NCBI RefSeq assembly: GCF_009498235.1
Contig: NZ_CP044205.1
Coordinates: 3,907,389 to 3,971,388 of the forward strand
DNA from: Candidatus Methylospira mobilis
Lineage (GTDB): Bacteria > Pseudomonadota > Gammaproteobacteria > Methylococcales > Methylococcaceae
DNA: 64,000 bases
Direction of reading: 5' to 3'
Positions 39,089 through 48,812 of the stretch are shown here, piece after piece. Made by a program: the position numbers and the translations under genes. Position 1 is the first letter of the stretch. Each line of letters begins with the position of its first letter. The notes below the pieces were generated by a model. That model was not told the origin of the DNA and made no database searches. It saw only the letters and a program-made list of their open reading frames with translations.

Positions 39089-42000
39089 GCGCCTTTAATC
39101 TCTCGGCGCTCGCGGTGCGCGAACGCTCCGTTACCTTGTTTCTGCTCATCATGATTTCCATCGCCGGCGTAGTCTCATTTCTGCAACTCGGCCGCGCGGA
39201 AGACCCGTCGTTCACCATCAAGCAAATGACCGTCATCACCGCCTGGCCGGGCGCTACGGCAAAAGAGATGGAGGAACTGGTCGCGGAACGGCTGGAAAAG
39301 CGCATGCAGGAACTGCGCTGGTATGACCGCACCGAAACCTTCACACGCCCCGGCCTCGCGCTGACGACGGTGGTTCTGCTCGACGGCACGCCGCCTGCCG
39401 ATGTTCCCGAGCAATTCTATCAGGCAAGAAAGAAAATCGGCGACGAAGCGCATAACCTGCCAGGCGGCGTCATCGGTCCAATGGTGAATGATGAGTATTC
39501 GGATGTGACGTTTGCGCTCTACGCCTTGAAAGCCAAAGGCCTGCCGCAGCGGCAGCTCGTACGCGAAGCCGAAACATTGCGGCAACGTCTGCTGCATGTG
39601 CAGGGCATCAAAAAGGTCAACATCATTGGCGAACAGGCGGAACGGATTTTCGTCGAATTTTCTTACGAGCGCATAGCGACGCTGGGCATATCCGCTCGCG
39701 ATATTTTTGCCGCGCTCAACAGTCAGAATGCCGTAACCCCCGCCGGATCAATCGAAGCCCAAGGGCCGCAGGTCTTCATCCGACTGGACGGCGCTTTCGA
39801 CGATTTACAGAAGATTCGGGATACGCCTATCGTTTCGAATAGCCGCACGCTCAAGTTATCCGACATCGCCGAGGTGAAACGCGGTTACGAAGACCCGGCC
39901 AGCTTTATGATACGCAGCAACGGCGAACCGGCGCTGGTACTCGGCGTCGTTATGCGCGACCGCTGGAACGGTCTGGCGCTCGGCAAAGCGCTGGAATCGG
40001 AAACCGCAGCCATCAATGCCGATATGCCGCTGGGGATTGCGTTTTCCAAAATCACCGATCAATCCGTCAACATTCAGTCATCCGTCGACGAATTCATGAT
40101 CAAATTCTTCGTTGCGCTCGGCGTAGTGATGGCGGTCAGCCTGATCAGCCTCGGCTGGCGGGTAGGGATCGTCGTGGCGGCGGCGGTTCCGCTGACGCTG
40201 GCTGCGGTCTTTGTCATCATGGCGGCTACGGGCCGCGATTTCGATAGAATCACGCTGGGCTCCCTGATATTGGCATTGGGGCTGCTGGTAGACGATGCGA
40301 TCATCGCCATCGAAATGATGGTCGTGAAAATGGAGGCAGGCTACGAACGCATCGCGGCGGCGGCCTATGCCTGGAGTCACACCGCAGCGCCCATGCTTGC
40401 CGGAACGCTGGTGACGGCGATCGGCTTCATGCCGAACGGCTACGCCAAATCGACGGCGGGCGAATATACCGCCAATATGTTCTGGATAGTCGGCTTCGCG
40501 CTGATCACGTCGTGGATCGTCGCCGTTGTATTTACGCCTTATCTGGGGGTGAAGCTGCTTCCGGATATCAAGGCCTTCGAAGGCGGACACGAAGCCATTT
40601 ACGATACGCCGCGATACAACCGTTTTCGCCGCTTGCTCGAAACGGTCATTCGCCGCAAATGGATGGTCGCAGGCGCCGTAGCGGCTGCCTTCATCGTCGC
40701 CATAGTCGGCTTGGGCGCGGTTAACAAGCAGTTCTTTCCGACATCCGATCGTCCGGAAGTGCTGGTCGAAGTGCAAATGCCCTACGGCACCGCCATAGAG
40801 CAGACCAGCATAGCGGCCGCTACGGTCGAAGCCTGGCTGGCCAAACAGCCGGAATCCAAAGTCGTTACCGCTTACATCGGACAAGGATCGCCGCGCTTCT
40901 ATCTCGCCATGTCGCCGGAACTGCCCGATCCATCGTTCGCGAAGATCGTCATCCTGACGGAACACGAAAAAGCACGCGAGGCGCTCAAGCTGAGATTGCG
41001 GCAGGCGGTGGCGGACGGACTGGCGCCGGAAGCCCGTGTACGGGTTACTCAACTCGTATTCGGCCCGTACTCGCCTTACCCGGTCGCCTTCCGGGTTACA
41101 GGCCCTGACCCGGACAAGCTGCGCGACATCGCTGCCCAGGTACGTACTGCGATGCAGGCCAACCCCGATATGAACACAGTTAATACGGACTGGGGTAACC
41201 GGGTTCCCTCGCTGCATTTCGTCCTCGATCAGGACAGGCTGCAAAGTATTGGATTAACGTCCAGCGATGCCGCCGCACAACTCCAGTTTCTGCTGAGCGG
41301 CGTGCCGGTGACCCAGGTTCGCGAGGATATTCGCTTTGTTGATGTCGTCGCCCGTTCTGCCGGAAATACGCGGCTCGACCCCGGCAGGATCGGTGATTTC
41401 ACGTTGATCGGACAAGCCGGACAACGCGTTCCCTTGTCCCAGATCGGAACGGTGGAGGTTCGTATGGAAGACCCCATTCTTCGCCGTCGCGATCGCACTC
41501 CGACCATAACCGTCCGAGGAGATATTGCCGAAGGCCTACAACCGCCCGAGGTTTCCACTGAGGTGAAAAAAGCGCTTCGGCCCATCATCGCCACACTGCC
41601 GGCGGGTTATCGAATCGAGGAGGGCGGTTCCATAGAGGAATCCGGGAAGGCCAACCGGGCGTTGGCGCCGCTGTTCCCGATCATGATCGCGCTCACGCTG
41701 ATTACCATCATTCTCCAGGTGCGATCGATGTCAGCAATGACAATGGTCTTCATGACAGCGCCGTTAGGACTCATCGGTGTCGTTCCCACGCTGTTGCTGT
41801 TTCAGCAGCCGTTCGGCATCAACGCACTGGTCGGATTGATTGCGCTGTCCGGGATATTGATGCGCAACACGCTCATACTGATCGGCCAGATTCGCAGCAA
41901 CGAGCAGGATGGACTGCCGCCGTTCGATGCCGTGGTGGAAGCCACGGTGCAACGCGCCCGCCCGGTCATACTGACGGCGCTGGCCGCCATGCTGGCATTT

Positions 42001-42144
42001 ATTCCGCTCACGCATTCCGTTTTTTGGGGAACGCTGGCTTATACCTTGATCGGCGGCACGTTTGGCGGAACGGTTGTCACCCTGGTTTTATTGCCGGCAA
42101 TGTATGCCATCTGGTTCAGGATCGAGCCTTTGGCGTCAAGGTAG
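39085..42144 (+). CDS. RND efflux permease
   Basis: The 1019-aa inner-membrane pump has the usual 12 membrane segments and two large periplasmic loops. The proton relay appears in TM4 (LGLLVDDAIIAIEMMVVKME), and FGINALVGLIALSGILMRNT lies in TM10-11. Its start overlaps the adaptor stop, so the two are translated together. It uses the proton gradient to expel hydrophobic compounds through the channel encoded at 35659. Family subtype cannot be decided by eye, so no gene name is given. Confidence 0.93.
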   Translation: MSAFNLSALAVRERSVTLFLLIMISIAGVVSFLQLGRAEDPSFTIKQMTVITAWPGATAKEMEELVAERLEKRMQELRWYDRTETFTRPGLALTTVVLLDGTPPADVPEQFYQARKKIGDEAHNLPGGVIGPMVNDEYSDVTFALYALKAKGLPQRQLVREAETLRQRLLHVQGIKKVNIIGEQAERIFVEFSYERIATLGISARDIFAALNSQNAVTPAGSIEAQGPQVFIRLDGAFDDLQKIRDTPIVSNSRTLKLSDIAEVKRGYEDPASFMIRSNGEPALVLGVVMRDRWNGLALGKALESETAAINADMPLGIAFSKITDQSVNIQSSVDEFMIKFFVALGVVMAVSLISLGWRVGIVVAAAVPLTLAAVFVIMAATGRDFDRITLGSLILALGLLVDDAIIAIEMMVVKMEAGYERIAAAAYAWSHTAAPMLAGTLVTAIGFMPNGYAKSTAGEYTANMFWIVGFALITSWIVAVVFTPYLGVKLLPDIKAFEGGHEAIYDTPRYNRFRRLLETVIRRKWMVAGAVAAAFIVAIVGLGAVNKQFFPTSDRPEVLVEVQMPYGTAIEQTSIAAATVEAWLAKQPESKVVTAYIGQGSPRFYLAMSPELPDPSFAKIVILTEHEKAREALKLRLRQAVADGLAPEARVRVTQLVFGPYSPYPVAFRVTGPDPDKLRDIAAQVRTAMQANPDMNTVNTDWGNRVPSLHFVLDQDRLQSIGLTSSDAAAQLQFLLSGVPVTQVREDIRFVDVVARSAGNTRLDPGRIGDFTLIGQAGQRVPLSQIGTVEVRMEDPILRRRDRTPTITVRGDIAEGLQPPEVSTEVKKALRPIIATLPAGYRIEEGGSIEESGKANRALAPLFPIMIALTLITIILQVRSMSAMTMVFMTAPLGLIGVVPTLLLFQQPFGINALVGLIALSGILMRNTLILIGQIRSNEQDGLPPFDAVVEATVQRARPVILTALAAMLAFIPLTHSVFWGTLAYTLIGGTFGGTVVTLVLLPAMYAIWFRIEPLASR

Positions 42145-42226
42145 GAGAAAGTTGTAACGATTCGGCCTATATGTTTCTCGTCGCAAAAACCAGTCATCAC
42201 TCACATTCCAATAAAAGGACAACATC

Positions 42227-42316
42227 ATGATATTCAGCGGCAATACCTTCTTTATTATCGGCGGCGCTTCCGGCATCGGGCTCGGCATTGCCGAAGCTTT
42301 CCACCAGCCAGGTTGA
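42227..42316 (+). pseudogene. N-terminal stub of a short-chain dehydrogenase
   Basis: A start with a ribosome binding site (aaaaggac) encodes MIFSGNTFFIIGGASGIGLG and stops after 29 residues (EAFHQPG). GGASGIG is the NAD(P)-binding motif of the SDR family. The rest of the gene is missing; an intact SDR of different sequence starts 43 bases downstream, so a deletion between two SDR genes is likely. Confidence 0.65.
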
Positions 42317-42359
42317 ATCCAGGCATTCTCAAAACACACAATCGCATTAAGGAGTTTTT

Positions 42360-43166
42360 ATGTCCAACCCTTCAGTTGTAATCGTAACCGGCGTGTCGTC
42401 GGGTATTGGCCGTGCAGCCGCAGAAAAATTTGCCCAGCAGGGATGCCAGGTGTTCGGTACGGTGCGCAGCATAGCCAAGGCGCAGGCTATCCCTGAAGTA
42501 ACTCTCGTCGAAATGGATGTGCGCGACGATGCTTCTGTTCAAAAGGGCATTCAATCCGTCATCGACCAAAGCAAACAAATCGATGTGCTGGTCAATAATG
42601 CCGGTATTTTGCTTTCCGGTTCAGTCGAAGAAACATCGATTACGGAAGCGGCATCTCTCTTTGATACCAATGTGCTGGGCTTACTCAGAGTAACCAAGGC
42701 AGTACTACCGCATATGCGCGCCCAGCGCTCGGGAAGAATCGTCAATGTCAGCTCGGTGTTGGGCTTTTTGCCTGCGCCTTACGCAGGACTTTATGCTGCA
42801 TCCAAGCATGCGGTTGAAGGTTTATCAGAATCGCTGGATCATGAGGTTCGTCAGTTTGGCATCCGCGTGGTACTCGTTGAACCTGGTTTCACCAAAACCA
42901 ATCTGGATGCGAACTCGCCACAGGCCGCGTCATTAATCTCTGCATACGACAAGGAACGCATTAGCGTATTGCAGGCCATTCACAAGAAATTGAGTAACGC
43001 CCCGGAGCCCGAGGGGGTTGCCAATACGATCATCGATGCTGTTTTTGGACCCTGGAGAATGCGACGCCCACCCAAAGGCAAGGCGTCATTATTGAGCAAA
43101 TTAAGGCGTTTCATGCCTGTCGGCGTCGTGGATTCATCGCTAAGGAAGGATTTTGGTTTAGGCTGA
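42360..43166 (+). CDS. Short-chain dehydrogenase/reductase
   Basis: The 268-aa Rossmann enzyme starts MSNPSVVIVTGVSSGIGRAA after aaggag. It has the cofactor motif TGVSSGIG, the structural NNAG (VLVNNAGILL), the catalytic Ser in NVSSVLGF and the YAASK Tyr-Lys pair. A classical SDR, probably using NADP(H), because a basic residue (R) follows the second strand. The substrate is unknown. The stub of another SDR gene lies just upstream. Confidence 0.88.
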   Translation: MSNPSVVIVTGVSSGIGRAAAEKFAQQGCQVFGTVRSIAKAQAIPEVTLVEMDVRDDASVQKGIQSVIDQSKQIDVLVNNAGILLSGSVEETSITEAASLFDTNVLGLLRVTKAVLPHMRAQRSGRIVNVSSVLGFLPAPYAGLYAASKHAVEGLSESLDHEVRQFGIRVVLVEPGFTKTNLDANSPQAASLISAYDKERISVLQAIHKKLSNAPEPEGVANTIIDAVFGPWRMRRPPKGKASLLSKLRRFMPVGVVDSSLRKDFGLG

Positions 43167-43225
43167 GACTCTTTTTCGGGCGGCGTTGACGTTCATGTCC
43201 AGAGCGCATCATTGGGTTTCTATTT

Positions 43226-44080
43226 TCAGCTTGCAATAGCCTTGCGGAAAAACTCGGGGGCGACCAGCGCGGCCTTGTGGATGTCCGCATTGTAATAACG
43301 CGTCTCGAACGGTTTGCTGCGCGCATCCTGTTCGCGGAAGCCTTCCAGGCTACCCTTGGACGCCATGGTGCCGCTCCACCAACCCGACGGATAAATGAAT
43401 TGCGGGAAAAAGAAAGTGCGCGTTGCGGTGAAACCCGCCGCGCGCATGGTCTGATGCATCGCGCCGATCAAATCCAGATGGAACAGCGGCGATTCGCTCT
43501 GCTGCACCAGGATGCCGTCCGGTGCAAGGCAGCGCAGGCACTGCGCATAAAACGCCTGATTGAACAGCCCCTCCGCCGGGCCAACCGGGTCGGTGCTGTC
43601 GACGATGATCACATCGACGCTGCCGTCGGCGGCGTCTCTGACCCACTGTATGCCGTCGATGAACAGCAGTTCGGCGCGCGGATCGTTGTTCGACGAGCAC
43701 AGATCCGGGAAGTATTGCTCGGCCAGACGGGTGACGCGTTCGTCGATTTCTATCTGGGTGGCGCGCTCGACGCCGGGGTGTCTGAGCACTTCCTTCAGGC
43801 TGCCGCAATCGCCGCCGCCGATGATCCACACCCGCTTCGGATCGGGATGGGTGAACAGCGTCTGATGCGTCATCATTTCGTGATAGAGGAAGTTATCGCG
43901 GTCGCTCACCATCGTGCAGCCGTCGATCACCATCAGCTTGCCGAGCCACGGCGTATCGAAAATCTGCAGATGCTGGAACGCGGATTGCTCCTCGTGCAGT
44001 TTCGCGCTGACTTCCATCGACAGCGCGCTGCCGTGTTTGGGGTAAACTTCGGTAAACCAGTTTTTTTCGTTGGGTATCAT
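43226..44080 (-). CDS. speE: Spermidine synthase (polyamine aminopropyltransferase)
   Basis: The 284-aa enzyme transfers an aminopropyl group from decarboxylated SAM to putrescine. It begins MIPNEKNWFTEVYPKHGSAL. The family motifs GKLMVIDGCTMVSDRDNFLYHEMM, IIGGGDCGSLKEVLRH, IEIDERVTRLAEQYFP and VIIVDSTDPVGPAEGLF are all present, as is the C-terminal SGWWSGTMASKG. It is divergent from speA, with 69 bases between the starts, so the two polyamine genes may share regulation. No speB (agmatinase) or speD is in the window. Confidence 0.95.
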   Translation of the reverse strand: MIPNEKNWFTEVYPKHGSALSMEVSAKLHEEQSAFQHLQIFDTPWLGKLMVIDGCTMVSDRDNFLYHEMMTHQTLFTHPDPKRVWIIGGGDCGSLKEVLRHPGVERATQIEIDERVTRLAEQYFPDLCSSNNDPRAELLFIDGIQWVRDAADGSVDVIIVDSTDPVGPAEGLFNQAFYAQCLRCLAPDGILVQQSESPLFHLDLIGAMHQTMRAAGFTATRTFFFPQFIYPSGWWSGTMASKGSLEGFREQDARSKPFETRYYNADIHKAALVAPEFFRKAIAS

Positions 44081-44149
44081 GGGCGGAGTGCGAGTATTTA
44101 GATTATTGGCTGAAGCTGAGGCATACTAACACTTTTGAACGATATTTCT

Positions 44150-46030
44150 ATGACATCGTGGAATCTGCAACAGGCGCGCGAAACCTACGCCATCGACCAT
44201 TGGGGCGCGGATTATTTCGACATCAACGCGCAGGGGCGTGTGGCCGTACACCCGAAAGGCACGCGCGACGATGCGGGCATCGACCTGACCCGCGTGATTG
44301 CACGCATACGCGAAGAGGGGCTGTCCTTGCCGGTGCTGCTGCGTTTTACCGACATATTGCGCCACCGCGTCGCGCTGCTGCACGAAGCGTTTGCGCATGC
44401 GCGCGAAGATACCGAATACCAGGGAAGCTATACCCCGGTCTACCCGATCAAGGTCAATCAGCAACGCGCGGTAATCAAGAGCATACTCGACCAGGGCAAT
44501 TCCGTCGTCGGTCTGGAAGCCGGCAGCAAGCCGGAGTTGCTGGCGGTGCTGGCCATGGCCGGCACCGCCAGCATCGTGATCTGCAACGGGTATAAGGATC
44601 GCGCCTATATCCGGCTGGCGCTGATCGGACGGCGGCTGGGCCTGAAAGTTTTTATCGTAATCGAAAAACTGTCCGAACTCGCCACCGTCATTGCCGAATC
44701 GCGCGACCTCGGCATTACCCCGCAACTGGGCGTGCGCGTGCGCCTGTCCTCGATCAGCTCGGGCAAATGGCAGAACAGCGGCGGCGAGAAATCCAAGTTC
44801 GGACTGCATGCTTCGGAAATTCTGAAACTGATTCAGCAGCTGGAAGCCGTCAACGGTCTGGAGTGGCTGAAACTGATGCACTTCCACATGGGCTCGCAAG
44901 TCGCCAATATCAGCGACATTAAAACCGCCCTGCGCGAAGCCGGACGTTATTACGCCGAACTCCACCAACTGGGCGCAACCATCGAATATGCCGATGTCGG
45001 CGGGGGGCTCGGCATCGATTACGAAGGCACGCACTCGATCAGCGACTGCTCCATCAATTACAGCATCCGCGAGTATGCCGCCTGCATCGTGCGCGCCTTC
45101 GAGGATATCTGCAGCGTGCATGAACTGCCGCATCCGAACCTGCTGACCGAATCGGGCCGCGCGATGAGCGCGCATCATGCGGTGCTGGTCACCCATGTGG
45201 TCGATATCGAACGCGTCGTGGATCACGAACCGCCCCCCACCCAATCGGAAAAACAGCCGCTGCAGAATCTGAGCGACATACTCGAACGCATCGGACGGGA
45301 ACCGGTATTACCGCTGTATCACGACGCCCAGTTCGATTTAAAAGAAGCGCGCGCGATGTACGTTGCAGGCCATTTGAGTCTGGCCGAGCTGGCGGAAGCG
45401 GAAAGTTTGAACGCCGCCATCAGCCATCGTATCAAACAGCGGCTGGATGTGCGCCTGCGCGCGCATCGGGACGCCCTGGACGAATTGAACGACAAACTGG
45501 CCGACAAGTTTTTTTGCAACTTCTCGGTATTCCAGTCGATGCCGGACGCCTGGGCCATCGACCAGATTTTTCCGGTGATGCCGCTGCAGCGGCTGGATCA
45601 GAAACCGGAGCGGCGCGCCATTCTGCAGGACTTGACCTGCGATTCCGACGGACAGTTAAAGGCCTACCTGGACCAGCAGAGCATAGAAACCACGCTGGCG
45701 GTGCATGACGTCAAGCCGGACGAGGAATACCTGCTCGGCATGTTTCTGGTAGGGGCTTACCAGGAAATTCTCGGCGACATGCACAACCTGTTCGGCGATA
45801 CTCATTCCGTGAACGTCAAACAGCTGGACGACGGCGATTTTCATCTGTACGGCTCGACGCGCGGCGAAAGCACCGACGATTTGCTGCGCTATGTACACAT
45901 CAAGCGCGACGCGCTGGAAATCGCCTTTCATAGAAAGCTGATGGAAGCCGGCATCGCGCCGGAACAGCGCAAGCAGTTCGAGAACGAACTGGTGGCGGGG
46001 CTGAGCGCTTATACCTATCTGGAGAACTGA
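44150..46030 (+). CDS. speA: Biosynthetic arginine decarboxylase
   Basis: The 626-aa PLP enzyme converts arginine to agmatine, the first step toward putrescine. It starts MTSWNLQQARETYAIDHWGA; an in-frame TTG five codons upstream is less likely. The PLP lysine lies in YPIKVNQQRAVIKSI (residue about 101). The alanine-racemase-like barrel carries MHFHMGSQV, YADVGGGLGIDYEG and LLTESGRAMSAHHAVLV, and the C-terminal part has the catalytic-cysteine-type motif. Length matches the family (about 630-660). It is the first gene of a probable three-gene operon: the next ATG follows its stop codon directly. Confidence 0.95.
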   Translation: MTSWNLQQARETYAIDHWGADYFDINAQGRVAVHPKGTRDDAGIDLTRVIARIREEGLSLPVLLRFTDILRHRVALLHEAFAHAREDTEYQGSYTPVYPIKVNQQRAVIKSILDQGNSVVGLEAGSKPELLAVLAMAGTASIVICNGYKDRAYIRLALIGRRLGLKVFIVIEKLSELATVIAESRDLGITPQLGVRVRLSSISSGKWQNSGGEKSKFGLHASEILKLIQQLEAVNGLEWLKLMHFHMGSQVANISDIKTALREAGRYYAELHQLGATIEYADVGGGLGIDYEGTHSISDCSINYSIREYAACIVRAFEDICSVHELPHPNLLTESGRAMSAHHAVLVTHVVDIERVVDHEPPPTQSEKQPLQNLSDILERIGREPVLPLYHDAQFDLKEARAMYVAGHLSLAELAEAESLNAAISHRIKQRLDVRLRAHRDALDELNDKLADKFFCNFSVFQSMPDAWAIDQIFPVMPLQRLDQKPERRAILQDLTCDSDGQLKAYLDQQSIETTLAVHDVKPDEEYLLGMFLVGAYQEILGDMHNLFGDTHSVNVKQLDDGDFHLYGSTRGESTDDLLRYVHIKRDALEIAFHRKLMEAGIAPEQRKQFENELVAGLSAYTYLEN

Positions 46031-46903
46031 ATGACGATACAAGCCGGATTTATCGGGCTGGGCGCGATGGGACGGCACATGGCGCGCAATCTGGCCACCC
46101 AGGGCCTGCTGAAAACATTGTGGAACCGCACTACGGCGACAGCCGAAGCGCTTGCGCAGGAACTGGGCGTCGCAGCCGCGCCCAATCCTTCCTCGCTGGC
46201 CGCTTCAGTCGATGCGGTAATGATCTGCGTTTCCGCCGACGACGACGTGCGCAGCGTGATCGAACAACTGTTGCCGGGACTGAAACCCGGCACGTTGGTA
46301 ATCGATCACTCCACGGTCAGCCGCGAAACCGAACTGGAAATGACGGCAAAAGTCGCTGCCGCCGGCGGCAGCTACCTGGACGCACCGGTTTCGGGCGGTA
46401 TGGAGGGCGCGCGCCACCGCACCTTGTCGATCATGGCCGGAGGGCGCGCCGAAGACCTGCAGCGAGCGCGTCCGTTGCTGCAGGCAATGGCCGCGCGCAT
46501 CGTGCATATGGGCGGAATCGGCAGCGGTCAGGCCGCCAAAGCGGTCAATCAGATCATGTGCGCGGGCATCAATCAGGCCGTAACCGAAGCATTGTCCTTC
46601 GCACAGGCGCAAGGTCTGGCCATGGATAAGGTCATCGAAGCGGTGGCCGGAGGCGCTGCCGGGAACTGGTTCCTCGACAAGCGCGGCCTGACCATGACCC
46701 AGGGCAGCTACGAACCGGGCTTCAAGCTGGCGCTGCATCACAAGGATCTGGCTATCTGCCTGGCGATGGCGGAACGCGCCGGCATGAAGCTGCCGGTCGC
46801 CGAAACCACCTTGCATCACTATAAGCAGTTGATGCAACAAGGCCATGGCGAAGAAGATATTTCAGCGCTTTACCGTTTAAAAAACAGGCAACGGCAACCA
46901 TGA
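46031..46903 (+). CDS. Beta-hydroxyacid dehydrogenase (3-hydroxyisobutyrate dehydrogenase family)
   Basis: The 290-aa protein begins MTIQAGFIGLGAMGRHMARN, the NAD(P)-binding GLGAMG motif. The substrate motif DAPVSGGMEGA, the catalytic-lysine segment GSGQAAKAVNQIMCAG and the C-terminal GFKLALHHKDLAICLA are all present. Family members include 3-hydroxyisobutyrate, tartronate semialdehyde and succinic semialdehyde reductases; which one this is cannot be decided. Its location after speA without a gap hints at disposal of an aldehyde made in arginine or polyamine breakdown. Confidence 0.88.
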   Translation: MTIQAGFIGLGAMGRHMARNLATQGLLKTLWNRTTATAEALAQELGVAAAPNPSSLAASVDAVMICVSADDDVRSVIEQLLPGLKPGTLVIDHSTVSRETELEMTAKVAAAGGSYLDAPVSGGMEGARHRTLSIMAGGRAEDLQRARPLLQAMAARIVHMGGIGSGQAAKAVNQIMCAGINQAVTEALSFAQAQGLAMDKVIEAVAGGAAGNWFLDKRGLTMTQGSYEPGFKLALHHKDLAICLAMAERAGMKLPVAETTLHHYKQLMQQGHGEEDISALYRLKNRQRQP

Positions 46904-47310
46904 CCGAACAACCACAGACAGAACAGCCCCAACCGACGCCTTACCAACTCCTCGGCGGCGAAACCGAGCTGCATCGTCTGGTCGATCGATTCTACGAATA
47001 CATGAACGAGCTGCCGGAAGCGCGCCCGATACGCAAGATGCACGCAGCCGATTTAAGCGGCGCCAACAGCAAACTGTTCATGTTTCTGTCCGGCTGGCTC
47101 GGCGGCCCCAATCTGTTTTGGGAAGCCTACGGTCATCCGCGCCTGCGCAGCCGTCACTTCCCGTTCGCCATCGGCATCGACGAGCGCGATCAATGGGTGC
47201 TGTGCATGAGAAAAGCGCTGGACGACACGGTAACGGACGAGAGACTGCGCGAACCGCTGTACCAGGCGCTGGCGCAAATCGCCACACATATGATTAACCA
47301 GGCCGAGTAA
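46900..47310 (+). CDS. Group II truncated haemoglobin
   Basis: The 136-aa protein starts MTEQPQTEQPQPTPYQLLGG and overlaps the previous stop by four bases (atga). It has trHb2 features: YQLLGGETELHRLVDRFYEYM at helix A-B, KLFMFLSGWLGGPNLFWEAYGHP, then the proximal-histidine region RLRSRHFPFAIG and the conserved tryptophan in DQWVLCM. These globins bind O2 or NO in the cytoplasm and act in redox or NO detoxification. It is the last gene of the speA operon. Confidence 0.9.
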   Translation: MTEQPQTEQPQPTPYQLLGGETELHRLVDRFYEYMNELPEARPIRKMHAADLSGANSKLFMFLSGWLGGPNLFWEAYGHPRLRSRHFPFAIGIDERDQWVLCMRKALDDTVTDERLREPLYQALAQIATHMINQAE

Positions 47311-47370
47311 CGGATTTCGAAATCCCCGTAAAGTAAAGATGAGCCCGGCGGTCCGCACAGGCGTTAATTG

Positions 47371-48693
47371 ATGAGAATGCCGCTGATCAAAAACAGCCTT
47401 CTGCCGCACATCGTATTTCTGCTGATCGGACTGTTGGGCGCACGAACCAGTCATGCGGAAGTAGATAATATCGAAGACTTCTTCGAGCAGACCGTCATAC
47501 AAGGTCATCTGCGCACTTACTTTTTCACCCGCGACTACCTTAATCCGACTCCGTACCGGATAGACCAGCAAGCGGTATCGGCAGGCGGCTACCTGGGAAT
47601 ACTTACTCCGTCAGTCTACGGATTCCAAAGCGGCCTTACCCTGTATGGAGCCAACAGTCTCGGCCTGAATCCCGTCAACCCCGATCAGGTCGACACCACC
47701 CTGCCGGGCAATACGCTTTATGCGCTGGGCGAAGCGTTTCTGCGCTATAAAGACGGTATTATCACCCTGCAAGGCCCGGAGCAGGTCATCGATACGCCCT
47801 GGGTGGGACCTGCGGACGGACGCATGCTGCAATCGACCTTTCGCGGGTTTTACGGCACGCTGACGCCGCTCGAGCATGTCACCCTGGCGGGATTCCGACT
47901 GACCGATTTCAAAGGGCGCGACGAGGGCGTTTTTACACCCAGCAACCTATACTATCCGGGCTACGCCGGCGGCAGCCCGGTACAAGGACTGCAGAACCAT
48001 GCAACTTCAGGCGCGCAAGGCGTCTCGCTGCAATATGGAATGGATAAAAAGGACAATCCGATCAGAGCCCAGTTCTGGTGGAACCATTTTTTCAATTTTT
48101 CCAATCTGCTATGGCTGGACGGCCGCTACACCTGTAAAACCGGCGACGGCCTGAACCCTTTCATCGGCTTTCAATTCGCGAACCAGTCCGGCGACGGCGA
48201 AAACTATCTGCAACTTTACGGCAACCAGGGCAAAGCCGGAAATGTGCAGGCCTATGGCGTAATCGCCGGTTGGGATATGCTGCCATGGCTGAGCTTGCAA
48301 GCCGCCTATAACGCAGTAGGCGCGCAAACAGGCGCATTCGCGAATGGCGATCTGCTGTCGCCGTACTCCACCGGTTACGCAACAGATCCCCTTTACACTA
48401 CCTCCATGATCGGCGGCATGATCGAAAAACAGGCGCCGGGCCAGGCATACAAAGTGAGCGCGACGGCATGGCTTTACGATAGACAGCTCAAGGCCCTGGC
48501 CAGTTTCGCCGAATATTATGTCTCGCCATATACCCGAAATCAGTCGGAATTCGATCTGGACATTACCTATACCTTTCCCAAAGGCCATACGCTGAATGGG
48601 CTGTCTATCCGCGACCGTCTGGGACTACTGAGCGGAAACCCCGATTATTCGCAGTTTTACTATAACCGCGTGATGATTGAATATGTTTTTTAG
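47371..48693 (+). CDS. OprD-like outer-membrane porin
   Basis: The 440-aa protein starts MRMPLIKNSLLPHIVFLLIG, with a signal peptide cut near SHA-EVD. It contains alternating hydrophobic strands, QGHLRTYFFTRDYLNPTPY near the N-terminus and a terminal aromatic (IEYVF) as expected of an outer-membrane barrel. The overall pattern fits the OprD family, substrate-specific porins for small acids or amino acids. The substrate is unknown. It is 60 bases after the haemoglobin gene and may be in the same transcript. Confidence 0.8.
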   Translation: MRMPLIKNSLLPHIVFLLIGLLGARTSHAEVDNIEDFFEQTVIQGHLRTYFFTRDYLNPTPYRIDQQAVSAGGYLGILTPSVYGFQSGLTLYGANSLGLNPVNPDQVDTTLPGNTLYALGEAFLRYKDGIITLQGPEQVIDTPWVGPADGRMLQSTFRGFYGTLTPLEHVTLAGFRLTDFKGRDEGVFTPSNLYYPGYAGGSPVQGLQNHATSGAQGVSLQYGMDKKDNPIRAQFWWNHFFNFSNLLWLDGRYTCKTGDGLNPFIGFQFANQSGDGENYLQLYGNQGKAGNVQAYGVIAGWDMLPWLSLQAAYNAVGAQTGAFANGDLLSPYSTGYATDPLYTTSMIGGMIEKQAPGQAYKVSATAWLYDRQLKALASFAEYYVSPYTRNQSEFDLDITYTFPKGHTLNGLSIRDRLGLLSGNPDYSQFYYNRVMIEYVF

Positions 48694-48776
48694 GCGCTTC
48701 AATCCACTCAACGACGTGCTGCATGGATATTTTCAGTTCCGTCAGCCGCTGGTAAGCGCTGTTTAAAATTGCACTA

Positions 48777-48806
48777 TTGCAATTTCAAGACGGTCGGTCG
48801 TATCAT
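48777..48806 (+). promoter_or_regulatory. Predicted promoter and operator of the second tetR gene, apparently leaderless
   Basis: ttgcaa at 48777-48782 and tatcat at 48801-48806 are 18 bases apart. The start of transcription would fall on or next to the ATG at 48813, and no ribosome binding site is present. The spacer holds gacggtcggtcgtat, which shares cggtcgtat with a site before mtoX (49434). Confidence 0.45.
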
Positions 48807-48812
48807 ATCTGC

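Noticed and set aside
40078-41244. 388-codon minus-strand frame
   Set aside because: It is antisense to the RND permease and is arginine- and histidine-rich without motifs.
44126-45244. 372-codon minus-strand frame
   Set aside because: It is antisense to speA and shows histidine- and alanine-rich shadow composition.
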